Shown here: positions 38,813 to 48,112 of the stretch, piece after piece
How positions within the stretch are numbered: position 1 is the first letter of the stretch
Layout: each line of letters starts with the position of its first letter
Assembly (NCBI RefSeq): GCF_014218805.1
Contig: NZ_JACJUV010000001.1
Coordinates: 3,980,501-4,044,500 of the forward strand
Origin: Teredinibacter franksiae
GTDB lineage: Bacteria; Pseudomonadota; Gammaproteobacteria; Pseudomonadales; Cellvibrionaceae
Direction: 5' to 3'
DNA: 64,000 nucleotides
Notes under the pieces: generated by a model
The model's database searches: none
Told to the model about the DNA's origin: nothing
The model's input: the letters and a program-made list of their open reading frames with translations, nothing else
Program-made: the position numbers and the translations under genes

Positions 38813-40348
38813 TCACGCTTTCACTACTCCTTGGGGCAGAGCAGCATTGATTATGGATTCGGCATTGGAGCTGTTACGGTCAAATTCTGCGGTTTTACGA
38901 CCTTCGCACAAAACCACAATTCGATCAGCCAAGGTAAGAATTTCGGGTAGTTCAGATGATACAAATACGACGGTAATGCCGCTTGCACTAAGCTCCTGGA
39001 TTATTGAGTAGATCTCGGCTTTGGCATTTACGTCAATGCCGCGGGTTGGCTCATCTAATAGCAAGATCTGCGGTTGTGCTGCCAACCATTTACCAAGAAT
39101 AACTTTTTGCTGATTTCCGCCACTGAGATTGCGAATTAGATCTTTTCCTGATGAGGTTTTTACCTTAAAGCGCACAATGGCTTCGTTTGCCATACGTGTC
39201 TCGGCGGACTTATCCAGTATTCCCCAACGGTCGAAGCGTTTCAAGCACGCCAGACTTGTGTTTTCTTCTACCGACATACCCATAATAAGGCCTTCTTGCT
39301 TACGGTCTTCGGGCGCGAGTGCTAGACCATGTGCAATGGCATCTGCAGGTGAGCGTATGGTTACCGATTTACGTTCAATTGAAATTAGGCCTGTAGACTT
39401 CTGTGGGTGCAAGCCAAAAATAGCTTCAAATAGCTCCGTTCGCCCAGCCCCCATTAAACCGAAAAAACCAAGTATTTCACCACGGTTAACGCTAAAGCTT
39501 ATATTTTGCAATAAATAATCGCCGGGCCTGTTGGGATAAGACAGGGATAGGTTCTCTACGCGAAGTACTTCGTCAGTATGAGATAGGTGCTGGCGGTTTG
39601 TTTCTGGCGGAATTTCGCGGCCAACCATTAAACGTACGATTTCGTCGCGGGAGAGCTCTCGAATATCTGCCGTGCGAATCAGTTTTCCATCGCGCATAAC
39701 AATAGCGTCGTCAGCGATTCGCGGCAATTCTTCCAGTTTATGAGTGATGTAAGCAATGGCTACGCCCTGTTGCTTAAGGGTGCTTACAATATCAAACAGT
39801 ACGTCTATTTCTTGCTCTGTAATGGCTGAGGTGGGTTCATCCATTATGAGTACCCGCGCATTACACGAAATGGCTTTTGCTATTTCGACAAGCTGTTGTT
39901 GGCCAACGCGTAGTTGAGCTAGCGGGGTGTTCGGTTTTACATTTAGGCCAATTTTTTCTAGCAGATTTTTTGTGTCCTGATTCATTTTTGGTGTATCGAT
40001 AAGCCCAAATGTGTTTAAGGGTTCACGACCAAGAAAAATGTTTTCAGCCACTGTGAGGTTGGCAACCAGATTCAATTCTTGATGAATCATGGCTATACCG
40101 GCATCAAGTGCTTCTCTGGGGTTTGAAAAGCTAACCTTCTTTCCGTTGAGTTTAAGGTTGCCAGAATCTTTTATTAAGACGCCAGCGAGAATATTCATAA
40201 GTGTGGATTTTCCAGCGCCGTTTTCTCCAAGCAAAGCTGTTAAACGACCTCGGCGAAGTGTAAGGTCAACATCACCTAACGCACGAACGCCGGGAAATGA
40301 TTTTGAAATGCCTTGAGCTTCTAAAATAATATCAGCAGACGGTACCAC
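38813..40348 (-). CDS. Ribose-type sugar ABC transporter ATP-binding protein, double cassette
   Basis: 511 residues in two ABC halves. The first has Walker A GENGAGKSTLMN (about 40), Walker B VLIMDEPTSAI and a signature region LRVGQQQLVEIAKA. The second has the degenerate Walker A GLMGAGRTEL typical of the CUT2 family, signature LSGGNQQKVILGKWL and Walker B ILLLDEPTRGID. It energises sugar import. Specificity lies in the binding protein, not here. Confidence 0.93.
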   Translation of the reverse strand: MVPSADIILEAQGISKSFPGVRALGDVDLTLRRGRLTALLGENGAGKSTLMNILAGVLIKDSGNLKLNGKKVSFSNPREALDAGIAMIHQELNLVANLTVAENIFLGREPLNTFGLIDTPKMNQDTKNLLEKIGLNVKPNTPLAQLRVGQQQLVEIAKAISCNARVLIMDEPTSAITEQEIDVLFDIVSTLKQQGVAIAYITHKLEELPRIADDAIVMRDGKLIRTADIRELSRDEIVRLMVGREIPPETNRQHLSHTDEVLRVENLSLSYPNRPGDYLLQNISFSVNRGEILGFFGLMGAGRTELFEAIFGLHPQKSTGLISIERKSVTIRSPADAIAHGLALAPEDRKQEGLIMGMSVEENTSLACLKRFDRWGILDKSAETRMANEAIVRFKVKTSSGKDLIRNLSGGNQQKVILGKWLAAQPQILLLDEPTRGIDVNAKAEIYSIIQELSASGITVVFVSSELPEILTLADRIVVLCEGRKTAEFDRNSSNAESIINAALPQGVVKA

Positions 40349-40357
40349 GGTGTCCCC

Positions 40358-41077
40358 TTATAACAATTCAACAAGTATGGGGATCACGAAGAGGGGAGAC
40401 TCGGGCATTGAATCGAGTACTTCAACGCCACCAACAAAGCGTATTGATACGCCAGGCTGCGCAATGTTTTTAAGTGTGGGCAAAACTTGGGTCTCCACTC
40501 TGCGATTAATTTCAGTCGAAATGGCATTAAAGTCTTGAGTGTTGGAAAAATCGCTGATATCGAGCAAGCCAGCCCCATCTCTAATGGCATTACCAAATAC
40601 GGGCCCAAATTCAATAATAGCTTTAGAACCACCTGAAAATTCGATTGAAACAACGTCGGTGTCTACCGCTACTATTTTACCCGTGCCATGTACAAAGTAG
40701 GCCGCATTGCTACCCATGCCAAGTCGGTGACCAAACCGGTTGGATGCAACCTCTAGGCCTTCTTCAAGGGTGGCACTTAGGGTGTTTACCTCCACCGCGA
40801 GGGTATCGGTATTGCTTAACAGGGAATTCCATAAAGTATTGACGTAGGTATATACATCAAATTGTTCATCAGCGGTTTTTTGCTGGGCCTCTTTGAGTGG
40901 AACGAGATGGAACAGAGGGAATAATGTGCTTACAGTCGCGATGAGTATCACCGCCATTATGCTTCTCAGACAAAGCATTTTCACTCGCGAGTAAGAGCGT
41001 TTTTTTGAATTTTTAAATGGAAAAATTGTGCTGTTGAGCACGTTAATTTCGGCCATAGTCACTGTACTTGTGAACAT
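40358..41077 (-). CDS. DUF2291 membrane-anchored protein of the sugar ABC operon
   Basis: Up to 239 residues; ATGs at 41077 and 41056 are both possible and neither has a strong ribosome binding site. One membrane helix (about 36-55 in the long form) is followed by a beta-rich domain outside the membrane with [23 protein letters not shown] and [21 protein letters not shown]. The DUF2291 family is regularly found between CUT2 transporter genes. Its function is not established; a lipoprotein-like scaffold or periplasmic partner is likely. It overlaps the binding-protein gene by 35 or 14 bases depending on start. Confidence 0.8.
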   Translation of the reverse strand: MFTSTVTMAEINVLNSTIFPFKNSKKRSYSRVKMLCLRSIMAVILIATVSTLFPLFHLVPLKEAQQKTADEQFDVYTYVNTLWNSLLSNTDTLAVEVNTLSATLEEGLEVASNRFGHRLGMGSNAAYFVHGTGKIVAVDTDVVSIEFSGGSKAIIEFGPVFGNAIRDGAGLLDISDFSNTQDFNAISTEINRRVETQVLPTLKNIAQPGVSIRFVGGVEVLDSMPESPLFVIPILVELL

Positions 41078-42026
41078 TGTTTATATGCACCAATTCGACC
41101 GCTACAGGTATTTTCTGCGGGAAGTCGCGCTTGCCATTGATGTAATCGTGGGCACTTTCCGCTGCAGTGAGAGCCATGGTTTTTGGGAACTGCATTGCGG
41201 TGGCCTCAATCTTTCCTTCGGAAATCAATTTGACTACGTCGTCTGCGCCGTCAAAGCCAAAGACTTTTATTTTGTCGGCTTTATTGTTAGCGACTAAGGC
41301 TTGGTAGGCACCCATTGCCATGGCGTCATTGCCTGCAAAGACCGCGCTGATGTCCGGATTTGCCTGAAGAAGCGATTCCATCACATCGAGTGCTTTTGCT
41401 CGATCGAAATCTGCACTTTGCTGGGCTACCATTTCCAGCCCCTCAAAACGATCGACTACGCTGTGGAAGCCTTTTGAGCGATTCCAAGTGTTGTTGTCAC
41501 CCACAAGACCGAGTAGTTCCACATATTTTCCGTTTTTATTCAGTTGTTTTACAAAGTACTGTCCGACTTTTACAGCACCGGAATAATTGTCTGACAATAT
41601 CTGTGATGTGGCTGTGTCGATGGCGTTAATTTCACGATCCATACAGAAGACCGGGATATTGGCTGTTTTGGATTTTCGAACGTTGGCAACAGAGCCGTTG
41701 GCATCGGTAGGGTTAAAAAGAATGGCCTGATACTTGGAAGCAATAATGTTATCAAAGTTGGCGGATTCTTTTGCCGGGTCATTTTGAGAATCAAAAATAG
41801 TGGCTTTATAGCCCAACTCTTGGGCGCGATCACGCGCCGTTTCGGCGAGTACGACAAACCATGGGTTATTCAAGGTGGAAATAACCACGGCTATACGCTT
41901 TTCTGAATTAGATTTTGGTTCGTGAGTAGTGCCTGCCTGATTGTTCGATTTACTGCAGCCGGTAACAATTGCCGCGCAGCAAAGTACTATAGAGAGAAGG
42001 GCAACTATTTTTTTATTCTTTATCAT
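41043..42026 (-). CDS. Ribose-type sugar ABC transporter substrate-binding lipoprotein
   Basis: 327 residues. The signal peptide ends in the lipobox VTGC with the acylated cysteine at residue 24. Mature domains follow the periplasmic-binding-protein type 1 pattern: [76 protein letters not shown]. It captures a monosaccharide for the adjacent importer. By similarity it is in the ribose group; by context the sugar may be apiose or another pentose. Confidence 0.92.
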   Translation of the reverse strand: MIKNKKIVALLSIVLCCAAIVTGCSKSNNQAGTTHEPKSNSEKRIAVVISTLNNPWFVVLAETARDRAQELGYKATIFDSQNDPAKESANFDNIIASKYQAILFNPTDANGSVANVRKSKTANIPVFCMDREINAIDTATSQILSDNYSGAVKVGQYFVKQLNKNGKYVELLGLVGDNNTWNRSKGFHSVVDRFEGLEMVAQQSADFDRAKALDVMESLLQANPDISAVFAGNDAMAMGAYQALVANNKADKIKVFGFDGADDVVKLISEGKIEATAMQFPKTMALTAAESAHDYINGKRDFPQKIPVAVELVHINNVHKYSDYGRN

Positions 42027-42043
42027 CTATTGATGTTCCAGTA

Positions 42044-43546
42044 TTAAACGTTTTGTTGGCTTGTTCCAGCGAGTACTTGAATAACGGCGGCGGTCCAGTC
42101 TTCGTGATAGGTGCTGGCCTCCGATGGTTGCATTTTGGGCGGAAAGTATTGTTCCTCCAGTTTTAGTGCTTTTATGTCGTCGAGAGAGCTAAAGTGTCCG
42201 AGGCCGAGAAAACCCATAAGTGCTGCACCAAGTGCTGAGCATTCACTTGTTTTCGATACTGCCAGGTTTGTTTGCATAATATCGGCTGTAAACTGCATAA
42301 GGAATTTATTATTGGTTGGGCCCCCATCAACTTTGAGTTCGCTCATATCGATACCACTTTCGTTTTGCATGGCATCTACGGCATCACACAATTGATAGGC
42401 GATGGATTCAATCGCAGCCCTCGCAATATGCCGCCGATCACTATGACCTGAAAGACCTACAATGGCTGCCCTAGCGTCGGGTCTCCAATGAGGGAAACCA
42501 AGCCCAGAAAAGGCGGGAACCAGAAACACGCCCCCAGAATCGCTGACATCCTTAGATAGGGTTTCAAACTCATTAATATCGTCAACGAACCCTAGCTGGT
42601 TTTTTAGCCACTCTAAGGTGGCCGCTGAATTGATAATAATACCTTCAAATGCATAGGTAGGTTTACCCCCATGCACCCACGCCAGAGCCGTTACAACACC
42701 CCGCTTTGATATTAAAAGCTTTGAACCAATATTCAAGAGTAAAGATGACCCTGTGCCAAAGGTGGCCTTGGCTGAACCTCGGTCAAAGCAGCGTTGGGCA
42801 AATAGAGAGGCCTGGGAGTCGCCAATTACGCCAACTATCGGTATCGGGTGCTTCAAGGCATTGTTTAGCGTTGTTTCACCGAAACAATCTTCGCTGGAGC
42901 GAACTTCAGCAAGGCTATGCAGTGGTACCTGCCACAACGCGCATAGCTCTTGGTCCCACCTTAATGCGCCAATATCATACAATAGTGTGCGGCTGGCATT
43001 GGTGTGATCTGTGGCAAAAACACTGCACTGGGTTAATCGGTATATTAGGTAGGTTTCGATGGTGCCGATCAGGGCTTTGCCACTATTGATTGCGGCTTTA
43101 AGGGAGGCGTTATTTTGTAACAGCCACTGGATCTTCGAGGCTGAAAAATATGGATCAAGCCGCAATCCGGTACGGGAGCTTACCAGCTCGCTGTGTCCCG
43201 CATTGATATGGGCTTTACAGAGGCTTTCACCTCGCCGACATTGCCATACCATTGCGGGGTATAAAGGCTTACCTGTCTCACGGTCAAAAACAACAATAGT
43301 TTCCCGTTGATTAGTAATACTAATACCAACAAGTTGATCAATACGCTGCTGGTTGCGATTTATAAGCGTGCGCGCAACAGACAGTACGTTCTGCCAAATT
43401 TCTTCGGCGTCGTGCTCAACAAAACCAGGTGCTGGGTAGTGTTGACGATGAATACGTGATTCACGATCTAGGCAGTGGCCATTGTGATTGAACAGGTTTG
43501 CTTTGGTGGCTGATGTGCTTTGGTCTAAAGCGAGTAACAAGGGCAT
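42044..43546 (-). CDS. FGGY-family carbohydrate kinase (candidate D-apulose kinase)
   Basis: 500 residues, glycerol-kinase-like in size. It begins LLLALDQSTSATKANLF, then GISITNQRETIVVFDRETG, PAMVWQCRRG and late GGVFLVPAFSGLGFPHWRPDAR and LKVDGGPTNNKFLMQFTADI. FGGY kinases phosphorylate glycerol, ketopentoses and related sugars. Glycerol kinase is the close relative by motifs, but there is no glpF or glpD nearby. Its place between the split transketolase and the sugar importer argues for a ketose product of the isomerase. In the known apiose pathway this step makes apulose 4-phosphate. Confidence 0.86.
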   Translation of the reverse strand: MPLLLALDQSTSATKANLFNHNGHCLDRESRIHRQHYPAPGFVEHDAEEIWQNVLSVARTLINRNQQRIDQLVGISITNQRETIVVFDRETGKPLYPAMVWQCRRGESLCKAHINAGHSELVSSRTGLRLDPYFSASKIQWLLQNNASLKAAINSGKALIGTIETYLIYRLTQCSVFATDHTNASRTLLYDIGALRWDQELCALWQVPLHSLAEVRSSEDCFGETTLNNALKHPIPIVGVIGDSQASLFAQRCFDRGSAKATFGTGSSLLLNIGSKLLISKRGVVTALAWVHGGKPTYAFEGIIINSAATLEWLKNQLGFVDDINEFETLSKDVSDSGGVFLVPAFSGLGFPHWRPDARAAIVGLSGHSDRRHIARAAIESIAYQLCDAVDAMQNESGIDMSELKVDGGPTNNKFLMQFTADIMQTNLAVSKTSECSALGAALMGFLGLGHFSSLDDIKALKLEEQYFPPKMQPSEASTYHEDWTAAVIQVLAGTSQQNV

Positions 43547-43551
43547 GGCGA

Positions 43552-44553
43552 CTAATCCTCCAAAAGCTTAAGCATGGTATTCGCTAGACCTTCCATGGTT
43601 AATCCGTAGTGGCGAAAAATATCCGCTTGGCTACCGGTAACGGTATATTCATCTGGAATGCCTGCAATTTTAAATTTACAAATTGCGCCAGATTCCGCGA
43701 GTATTGCAGCACAGGCTTCGCCCAATCCACCATTTACCATATGCTCCTCAACCGTAACGACCGCACGACACTCGCCAGCGGCATCGAGTACAGCCTCACG
43801 GTCCATAGGCTTAATGGAGGGCATACTGATAACTCTACAGTTGATTCCCACCGATTCCTGCAGGTGTTTTGCTGCTAGCAATGCATGAATTGCAGTTTCA
43901 CCGGTGGCAATAAATGCTGCGTCCTTACCGGAGCGTAAAGTGCGCGCCATATGTAAATTAAAGGGGGGAGTATAAGGCAGGTCATACAGGGCCGCTTTGC
44001 CAAAGCGGAGATAAAAAGGCGATCCTGACGCTGCTGCCGCGTTCACATATTCACGTGTTTCGAGGTTGTCGGCAGGTGCAACAATGGCTAGGTTGTTAAT
44101 GGCTCGCAGTGCCGCTAGGTCGTGCAGGGAGTGGTGTGTTGAACCCAGTGCGCCGTAGCTAACCCCCGCACTAATACCAACCAGTGTTACAGGATTGTCT
44201 GAGTATGCGACGTCGTTTTTCACCTGCTCTAGTGCGCGCGCGGTAAGAAAGCAGGCAGGTGATACAGCAAATACTGTTTTGTTCACTGATGCCAGGCCCG
44301 CCGCAACACCTACAAGGTTTTGTTCGGCAATACCCACCTCGACAATTTGCTTTGGCAATGCGTCAGCAAACGGCACCAGTTTGCCTGAGCCACGTGAATC
44401 GCTGGTAACGGCCAGTATATTACGGTCTTCTTTGGCGAGTTTAAGCAAGGTTTCAGCGAAGACATCTAGGTTAGATTTACCAAGCTTTAATCCAAGGTCG
44501 CGTGCGGTTTCTTTTGCCAAATTAGAATGCATCGATGGGGCCGGCGCGCTCAT
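43552..44553 (-). CDS. Transketolase C-terminal subunit (candidate apulose-4-phosphate transketolase subunit)
   Basis: 333 residues. It contains the pyrimidine-binding and C-terminal domains of transketolase: RDLGLKLGKSNLDVFAETLL, IVEVGIAEQNLVGVAAGLA with the catalytic glutamate in GIAEQN, PVTLVGISAGVSYGALGSTHHSLHD, and a C-terminal domain with VTVEEHMVNGGLGEA. It overlaps the N-terminal subunit gene by 4 bases. Split transketolases of this kind include the AptA/AptB pair of the D-apiose pathway, and they also occur as general TktA/TktB splits and in other sugar loci. Confidence 0.86.
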   Translation of the reverse strand: MSAPAPSMHSNLAKETARDLGLKLGKSNLDVFAETLLKLAKEDRNILAVTSDSRGSGKLVPFADALPKQIVEVGIAEQNLVGVAAGLASVNKTVFAVSPACFLTARALEQVKNDVAYSDNPVTLVGISAGVSYGALGSTHHSLHDLAALRAINNLAIVAPADNLETREYVNAAAASGSPFYLRFGKAALYDLPYTPPFNLHMARTLRSGKDAAFIATGETAIHALLAAKHLQESVGINCRVISMPSIKPMDREAVLDAAGECRAVVTVEEHMVNGGLGEACAAILAESGAICKFKIAGIPDEYTVTGSQADIFRHYGLTMEGLANTMLKLLED

Positions 44554-45389
44554 GGGGTGGCCTCCGCATAGTGTGCAAGTGCGGTATCGAGTTCAGTCAG
44601 CGCTTGGCTGTATTCGTCATCAGTGGGCACACGGTGGTGCCACTTTGGCACATCTTCAATAAAGCTAATGCCTTTGCCTTTGGTGGTGCGAGCAATAATG
44701 GCGCTGGGCTTATCGGTTTTTAAGGGGGTCGATAATGCATTGGTCAATTCGTCAAAATTGTGGCCATCTACGGTGCGTACGGCCCAACCAAAAGCGGAGA
44801 ATTTTTCAGCAAGAGGTTCGTTGTTCATTACGTCGTGGGTTCGTCCTGTAATTTGCAGGCTGTTACAGTCAACGATTACGGTAAGGTTATCGAGTTGATA
44901 ATGGGACGCTGCCATAGCGGCCTCCCAGTTTGAGCCTTCAGCTAGCTCACCATCTCCTAGTAAGGTAAAAACCCGATAACTAGCAGAATCTAGTTTGCCG
45001 CCTATGGCCATACCCGTACAGAGGGGTAACCCGTGACCAAGACCTCCGGTATTTTGCTCCACCCCCGGAACCTTACGTGTAGGGTGCCCAACGAAGTGGG
45101 ATTGATACTGGCAAAGAGTGGAGAGTTCCGAAGCGTCAAAGAAGCCTTTATCGGCCAATACAGCAAAGAGTGCCTCAACAGAATGACCTTTGCTTTGCAC
45201 ATAGCGATCACGTGTCGCTGCCGAAAAATTAGCCGGCGTAACGTTTAATATGCGGTTGTAAAGAACATTTAATATATCCGTGCACGACAAACTTCCGCCG
45301 GTGTGCCCCGCACCAGCCTGTTTGATCCAATGGATTATATTGCGTCGGTAGTGCAGCGACTTAACGGCAAGCTGGTCATCGCTTAGCAT
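44550..45389 (-). CDS. Transketolase N-terminal subunit (candidate apulose-4-phosphate transketolase subunit)
   Basis: 279 residues, the thiamine-diphosphate domain. Key parts are HWIKQAGAGHTGGSLSCTDIL, the GLPLCTGMAIGGKL segment, and the ThDP motif GDGELAEGSNWEAAMAASHY running to IVDCN. The late TTKGKGISFIEDVPKWHH is also typical. Together with the next gene it forms a complete two-piece transketolase. In the apiose pathway it would take a ketol unit from apulose 4-phosphate to glyceraldehyde 3-phosphate, giving xylulose 5-phosphate and dihydroxyacetone phosphate. Confidence 0.87.
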   Translation of the reverse strand: MLSDDQLAVKSLHYRRNIIHWIKQAGAGHTGGSLSCTDILNVLYNRILNVTPANFSAATRDRYVQSKGHSVEALFAVLADKGFFDASELSTLCQYQSHFVGHPTRKVPGVEQNTGGLGHGLPLCTGMAIGGKLDSASYRVFTLLGDGELAEGSNWEAAMAASHYQLDNLTVIVDCNSLQITGRTHDVMNNEPLAEKFSAFGWAVRTVDGHNFDELTNALSTPLKTDKPSAIIARTTKGKGISFIEDVPKWHHRVPTDDEYSQALTELDTALAHYAEATP

Positions 45390-45391
45390 TT

Positions 45392-46828
45392 TTAATCCTG
45401 GGGTGCTTGGTGGTAATACACTTCCCAGCCGAGGTAACGGCTAAAGGCTTCGTTGAGCACGCTGGCACTGTGGGAGGCATTCATCACTACGTGGTGCTCA
45501 AAGCCTTCGTTACAGACGTGCTTCAATAATTTTTGTAATTTTGGTACCTGCGCAACGGCGCGATTGCCAAAGGTTTTGAGTTCATCGTCGGTAAGCTGGC
45601 CTTCGCCAACATAGGCCCGAATAATGCCACTGGTATCGTCGGTAGTGATACGAGCGTAAGTAAGCGGGTTTGCCGGGGTTCGACCATCTAAAGCCCCCCA
45701 GGTGTTTTCCTCGCCGGCAATGGTGCCCAGAATAGGTGCGGTAGAAATTTTCATGTCGGGAGTGAAAGATTTAGCCCAGTTACCGCAATGGAAAAGAACG
45801 CATTTATCGTCTTCTGCGCCGTAATTGTTGTTCCAGTCGACCAGAGCACTGGGTGAGCCCGAAGCCAATTGCATGGCGTACATGGTTAATACACCGGTAA
45901 CGTCCACTTCACATGCGCTTGGCATAAAGTTTTCACTCATCATGCTCATGCTGGTGCAGACGTTACAGCCATGATTGGATTGTACCGATGTCCAACATTG
46001 TATGGCGGTACAATCCAGTTGGTTTTTCGCAACAAATTCATCGAGCACAATTCCCAGTCTCGCCATTTGCACGAGCTTGTCTGAGGGCACTTCAGTAGTA
46101 GAGGTGTAGTCGTCAATTTCTTTTATTTTTTCAGAAACACGTAAATCGTCTGCGTGAATTTTTTCTGCTTTTCCCAGTATTTCTGAAAGATCGACGGTTG
46201 TAACGTTAATGCCGTTTCGCTCAAGAATTTTTTCACTGTAGCGTACCGTATTAAATGCCCCCGGCCTTGCTCCAACTGCACCTATACGTAAATGCCGTAA
46301 TCCTTTTACTACTCGGCATACAGAAACAAAATGATTTAAATCGGCTTTAAAAGATTGGTCCTGGAGTGAAACTACATGTTTGTTGGTAAGTGAGTAGGGG
46401 AATCCTACTTGCCGCAAGTTGTTACAGACCGAAATTTTTCCGCAAAATGCATCTCGGCGCCTAACAACATCAAGTTTTTCTAAGTCGTCTGGATAGGCCT
46501 GTACCAAAATAGGCACATTGAGGTCAGCAATTTTTAGCGTATCGGTAACAGCTTTTTCATCTCCGAAGTTAGGCAATACAACCAGAACACCATCAATGCG
46601 ATCACGTTCTTTCCGGAAAAGCTCAGCACATTTTCGTGCATCAGCATGTGTTTCGACGCCACCTAGCTTAGTATCTTCTGGGCTGAGGAGAATAGCCTCA
46701 ACACCGTTTTCTTCGAAAATTTGCAGGACATCGCGCCGTGCATCACCAATAAGTTGGTCGGGGAAGAAATCCCGATTGCTGATGATAACGCCAAAAACAG
46801 TGCGGGGAGATGGGCTGGAATGCGACAT
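45392..46828 (-). CDS. L-fucose/L-arabinose isomerase-family protein (candidate sugar isomerase of the block)
   Basis: 478 residues, cytoplasmic. It has the FucI/AraA-type layout with probable manganese ligands Glu307 (in ACEVDV), Asp331 (in LVDWNNNY) and a late His cluster at 445-453 (EHHVVMNASHS). The N-terminal half is a Rossmann-like pair, shorter than E. coli FucI (591). It interconverts an aldose and a ketose. It is the first gene of the operon, two bases before the transketolase. If the pathway is for apiose, this would be the apiose isomerase, but of a different family from what I recall for known enzymes. Confidence 0.85.
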   Translation of the reverse strand: MSHSSPSPRTVFGVIISNRDFFPDQLIGDARRDVLQIFEENGVEAILLSPEDTKLGGVETHADARKCAELFRKERDRIDGVLVVLPNFGDEKAVTDTLKIADLNVPILVQAYPDDLEKLDVVRRRDAFCGKISVCNNLRQVGFPYSLTNKHVVSLQDQSFKADLNHFVSVCRVVKGLRHLRIGAVGARPGAFNTVRYSEKILERNGINVTTVDLSEILGKAEKIHADDLRVSEKIKEIDDYTSTTEVPSDKLVQMARLGIVLDEFVAKNQLDCTAIQCWTSVQSNHGCNVCTSMSMMSENFMPSACEVDVTGVLTMYAMQLASGSPSALVDWNNNYGAEDDKCVLFHCGNWAKSFTPDMKISTAPILGTIAGEENTWGALDGRTPANPLTYARITTDDTSGIIRAYVGEGQLTDDELKTFGNRAVAQVPKLQKLLKHVCNEGFEHHVVMNASHSASVLNEAFSRYLGWEVYYHQAPQD

Positions 46829-47230
46829 GGAGTACCTTTCGCTTTAAAAGGAGGTAATTTGACTAATAGTTTGAGTAGGGAACGGAGCTTAATATGATTT
46901 TTCAGCTAGAACATCCTGTATGTGGACTTATACTGCCGGTATAATAAGCTTTTGAGGGGAAAAGAAGGCCGGCATGTGCCGGCCTAAAATGGGTAATAAA
47001 GTGCAGTGCAAACCCGCGTTATCGAATCAGTCGTCACAACGATTCAAAAACATTTCTAGTCATGCAAAATCTAGAAAGGATATGTCTTTACCAAAAGGGG
47101 TATCGGTGAAGACGTTGGACAGATTAACTAGCTTGTAGGGTTATTTCATCCTGATTACTAAAAATGTCTGCCGGAAAGATAAGATGTAGGAAGTATTAGT
47201 GAATAGAGGTGCCCTACATATTCTATGGGT
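46829..47230. promoter_or_regulatory. Region between the AraC-type regulator and the operon
   Basis: About 400 bases. It contains the hairpin at 46967-46984, a short repeat end GAATAGAGGTGCCC at 47201-47214, and a ribosome binding site AAAGGAGG about 23 bases upstream in front of the isomerase gene. The promoter of the long operon and AraC binding sites should be here, but I cannot place them. Confidence 0.45.
46967..46984 (-). terminator. Perfect hairpin, probable terminator of the AraC-type gene
   Basis: GGCCGGCA and TGCCGGCC pair perfectly with a two-base loop (or a shorter stem with four). Reading the minus strand the stem is followed by TTCTTTT, a fair T tract. It would separate the regulator transcript from the operon transcript starting just downstream. 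Confidence 0.55.
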
Positions 47231-48112
47231 TTATTGTTCAGTCAATATAAGAGAGCTTCGATATTCTCGGGGCGAACATCCACAAGCACGACAGAAAGCA
47301 TCGTTAAAACGGCTAATGGATAAAAAGCCGGATTGCAAGGCGATTTCTGTGATCGGCATATCAGTTGTGCTAAGCAAGCGTTGCGCGTGCGATACACGGT
47401 GTTGTGTTAAATAATTAATTAATGTGGTTCCAAATGTTTTTTGGAAAAGATTCATTGCGTAGTTGGGGTGTAAATTTACGTGCTCACCAACCTGTCGAAC
47501 GGTGAGTTTTTGCGTGTAGTTTTTTGCGATAAAGCAAGCCATTTTTTCGACTTTATTTAATCCGCTGTCACTAACGGACGCGAGGTGGTTACGAACGGAC
47601 TGCGATTCTGAAATAGCAGGGCAGTTTAAAGCGAAGCGTGTAAGGCGCGCTTGCATTTCCAAAATAACGGGCTTTTCGTTTCTCGGCAGGTCGTCGAGTA
47701 AGTCTAATTCCCAATGTTGAAATAAATAGGTGTCGGAGCTGGCTTTGTCGATGCTGTCTTCACACAAAAATTGGCCGCGCATTAACGGCTGAACAAATTC
47801 TTCCGGCAGGCGCCACTGTAAAAAATGTTGCAGTGGTATAGTAGCCACGAAGAATTCAGTTTCGTGTGAAAAGTCGATTATTTGATGTGGTATGGCCGCC
47901 CAAAAAGCACTTAGTTTTCCTACTTGTACAACGGTTTTTTTACCGCCGTGTATATAGGTTACTGATCCCGATTTTAGAAAATTCAGCTCAACCTCATTGT
48001 GGTGGTCTGGCCGCTGCATAGGTGAAGGCTGCCATTGCGTACAGGTTAAACCATAGGGTTCGAAGTCCGCACGATTCGGATCGAATGAAGTAGGCTTATG
48101 TTTTGCTTGCAT
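47231..48112 (-). CDS. AraC family transcriptional regulator
   Basis: 293 residues. The N-terminal half is a cupin-like sugar-sensing domain (NEVELNFLKSGSVTYIHGGKK at about 40-60). The C-terminal third has both helix-turn-helix motifs: LTVRQVGEHVNLHPNYAMNLF and ITEIALQSGFLSISRFNDAF, ending CGCSPREYRSS. It lies directly upstream of and on the same strand as the long sugar operon, so it is the likely activator of that operon in response to the imported sugar. Confidence 0.9.
   Translation of the reverse strand: MQAKHKPTSFDPNRADFEPYGLTCTQWQPSPMQRPDHHNEVELNFLKSGSVTYIHGGKKTVVQVGKLSAFWAAIPHQIIDFSHETEFFVATIPLQHFLQWRLPEEFVQPLMRGQFLCEDSIDKASSDTYLFQHWELDLLDDLPRNEKPVILEMQARLTRFALNCPAISESQSVRNHLASVSDSGLNKVEKMACFIAKNYTQKLTVRQVGEHVNLHPNYAMNLFQKTFGTTLINYLTQHRVSHAQRLLSTTDMPITEIALQSGFLSISRFNDAFCRACGCSPREYRSSLILTEQ

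Noticed and set aside
42044..43546. Housekeeping glycerol kinase glpK
   Set aside because: The motifs are glycerol-kinase-like, but no glpF, glpD or glpR is near and the gene is embedded in a sugar-import operon.
43609..43888. Plus-strand frames of 76-89 codons inside the transketolase gene
   Set aside because: They are shadows of a strongly supported minus-strand gene.
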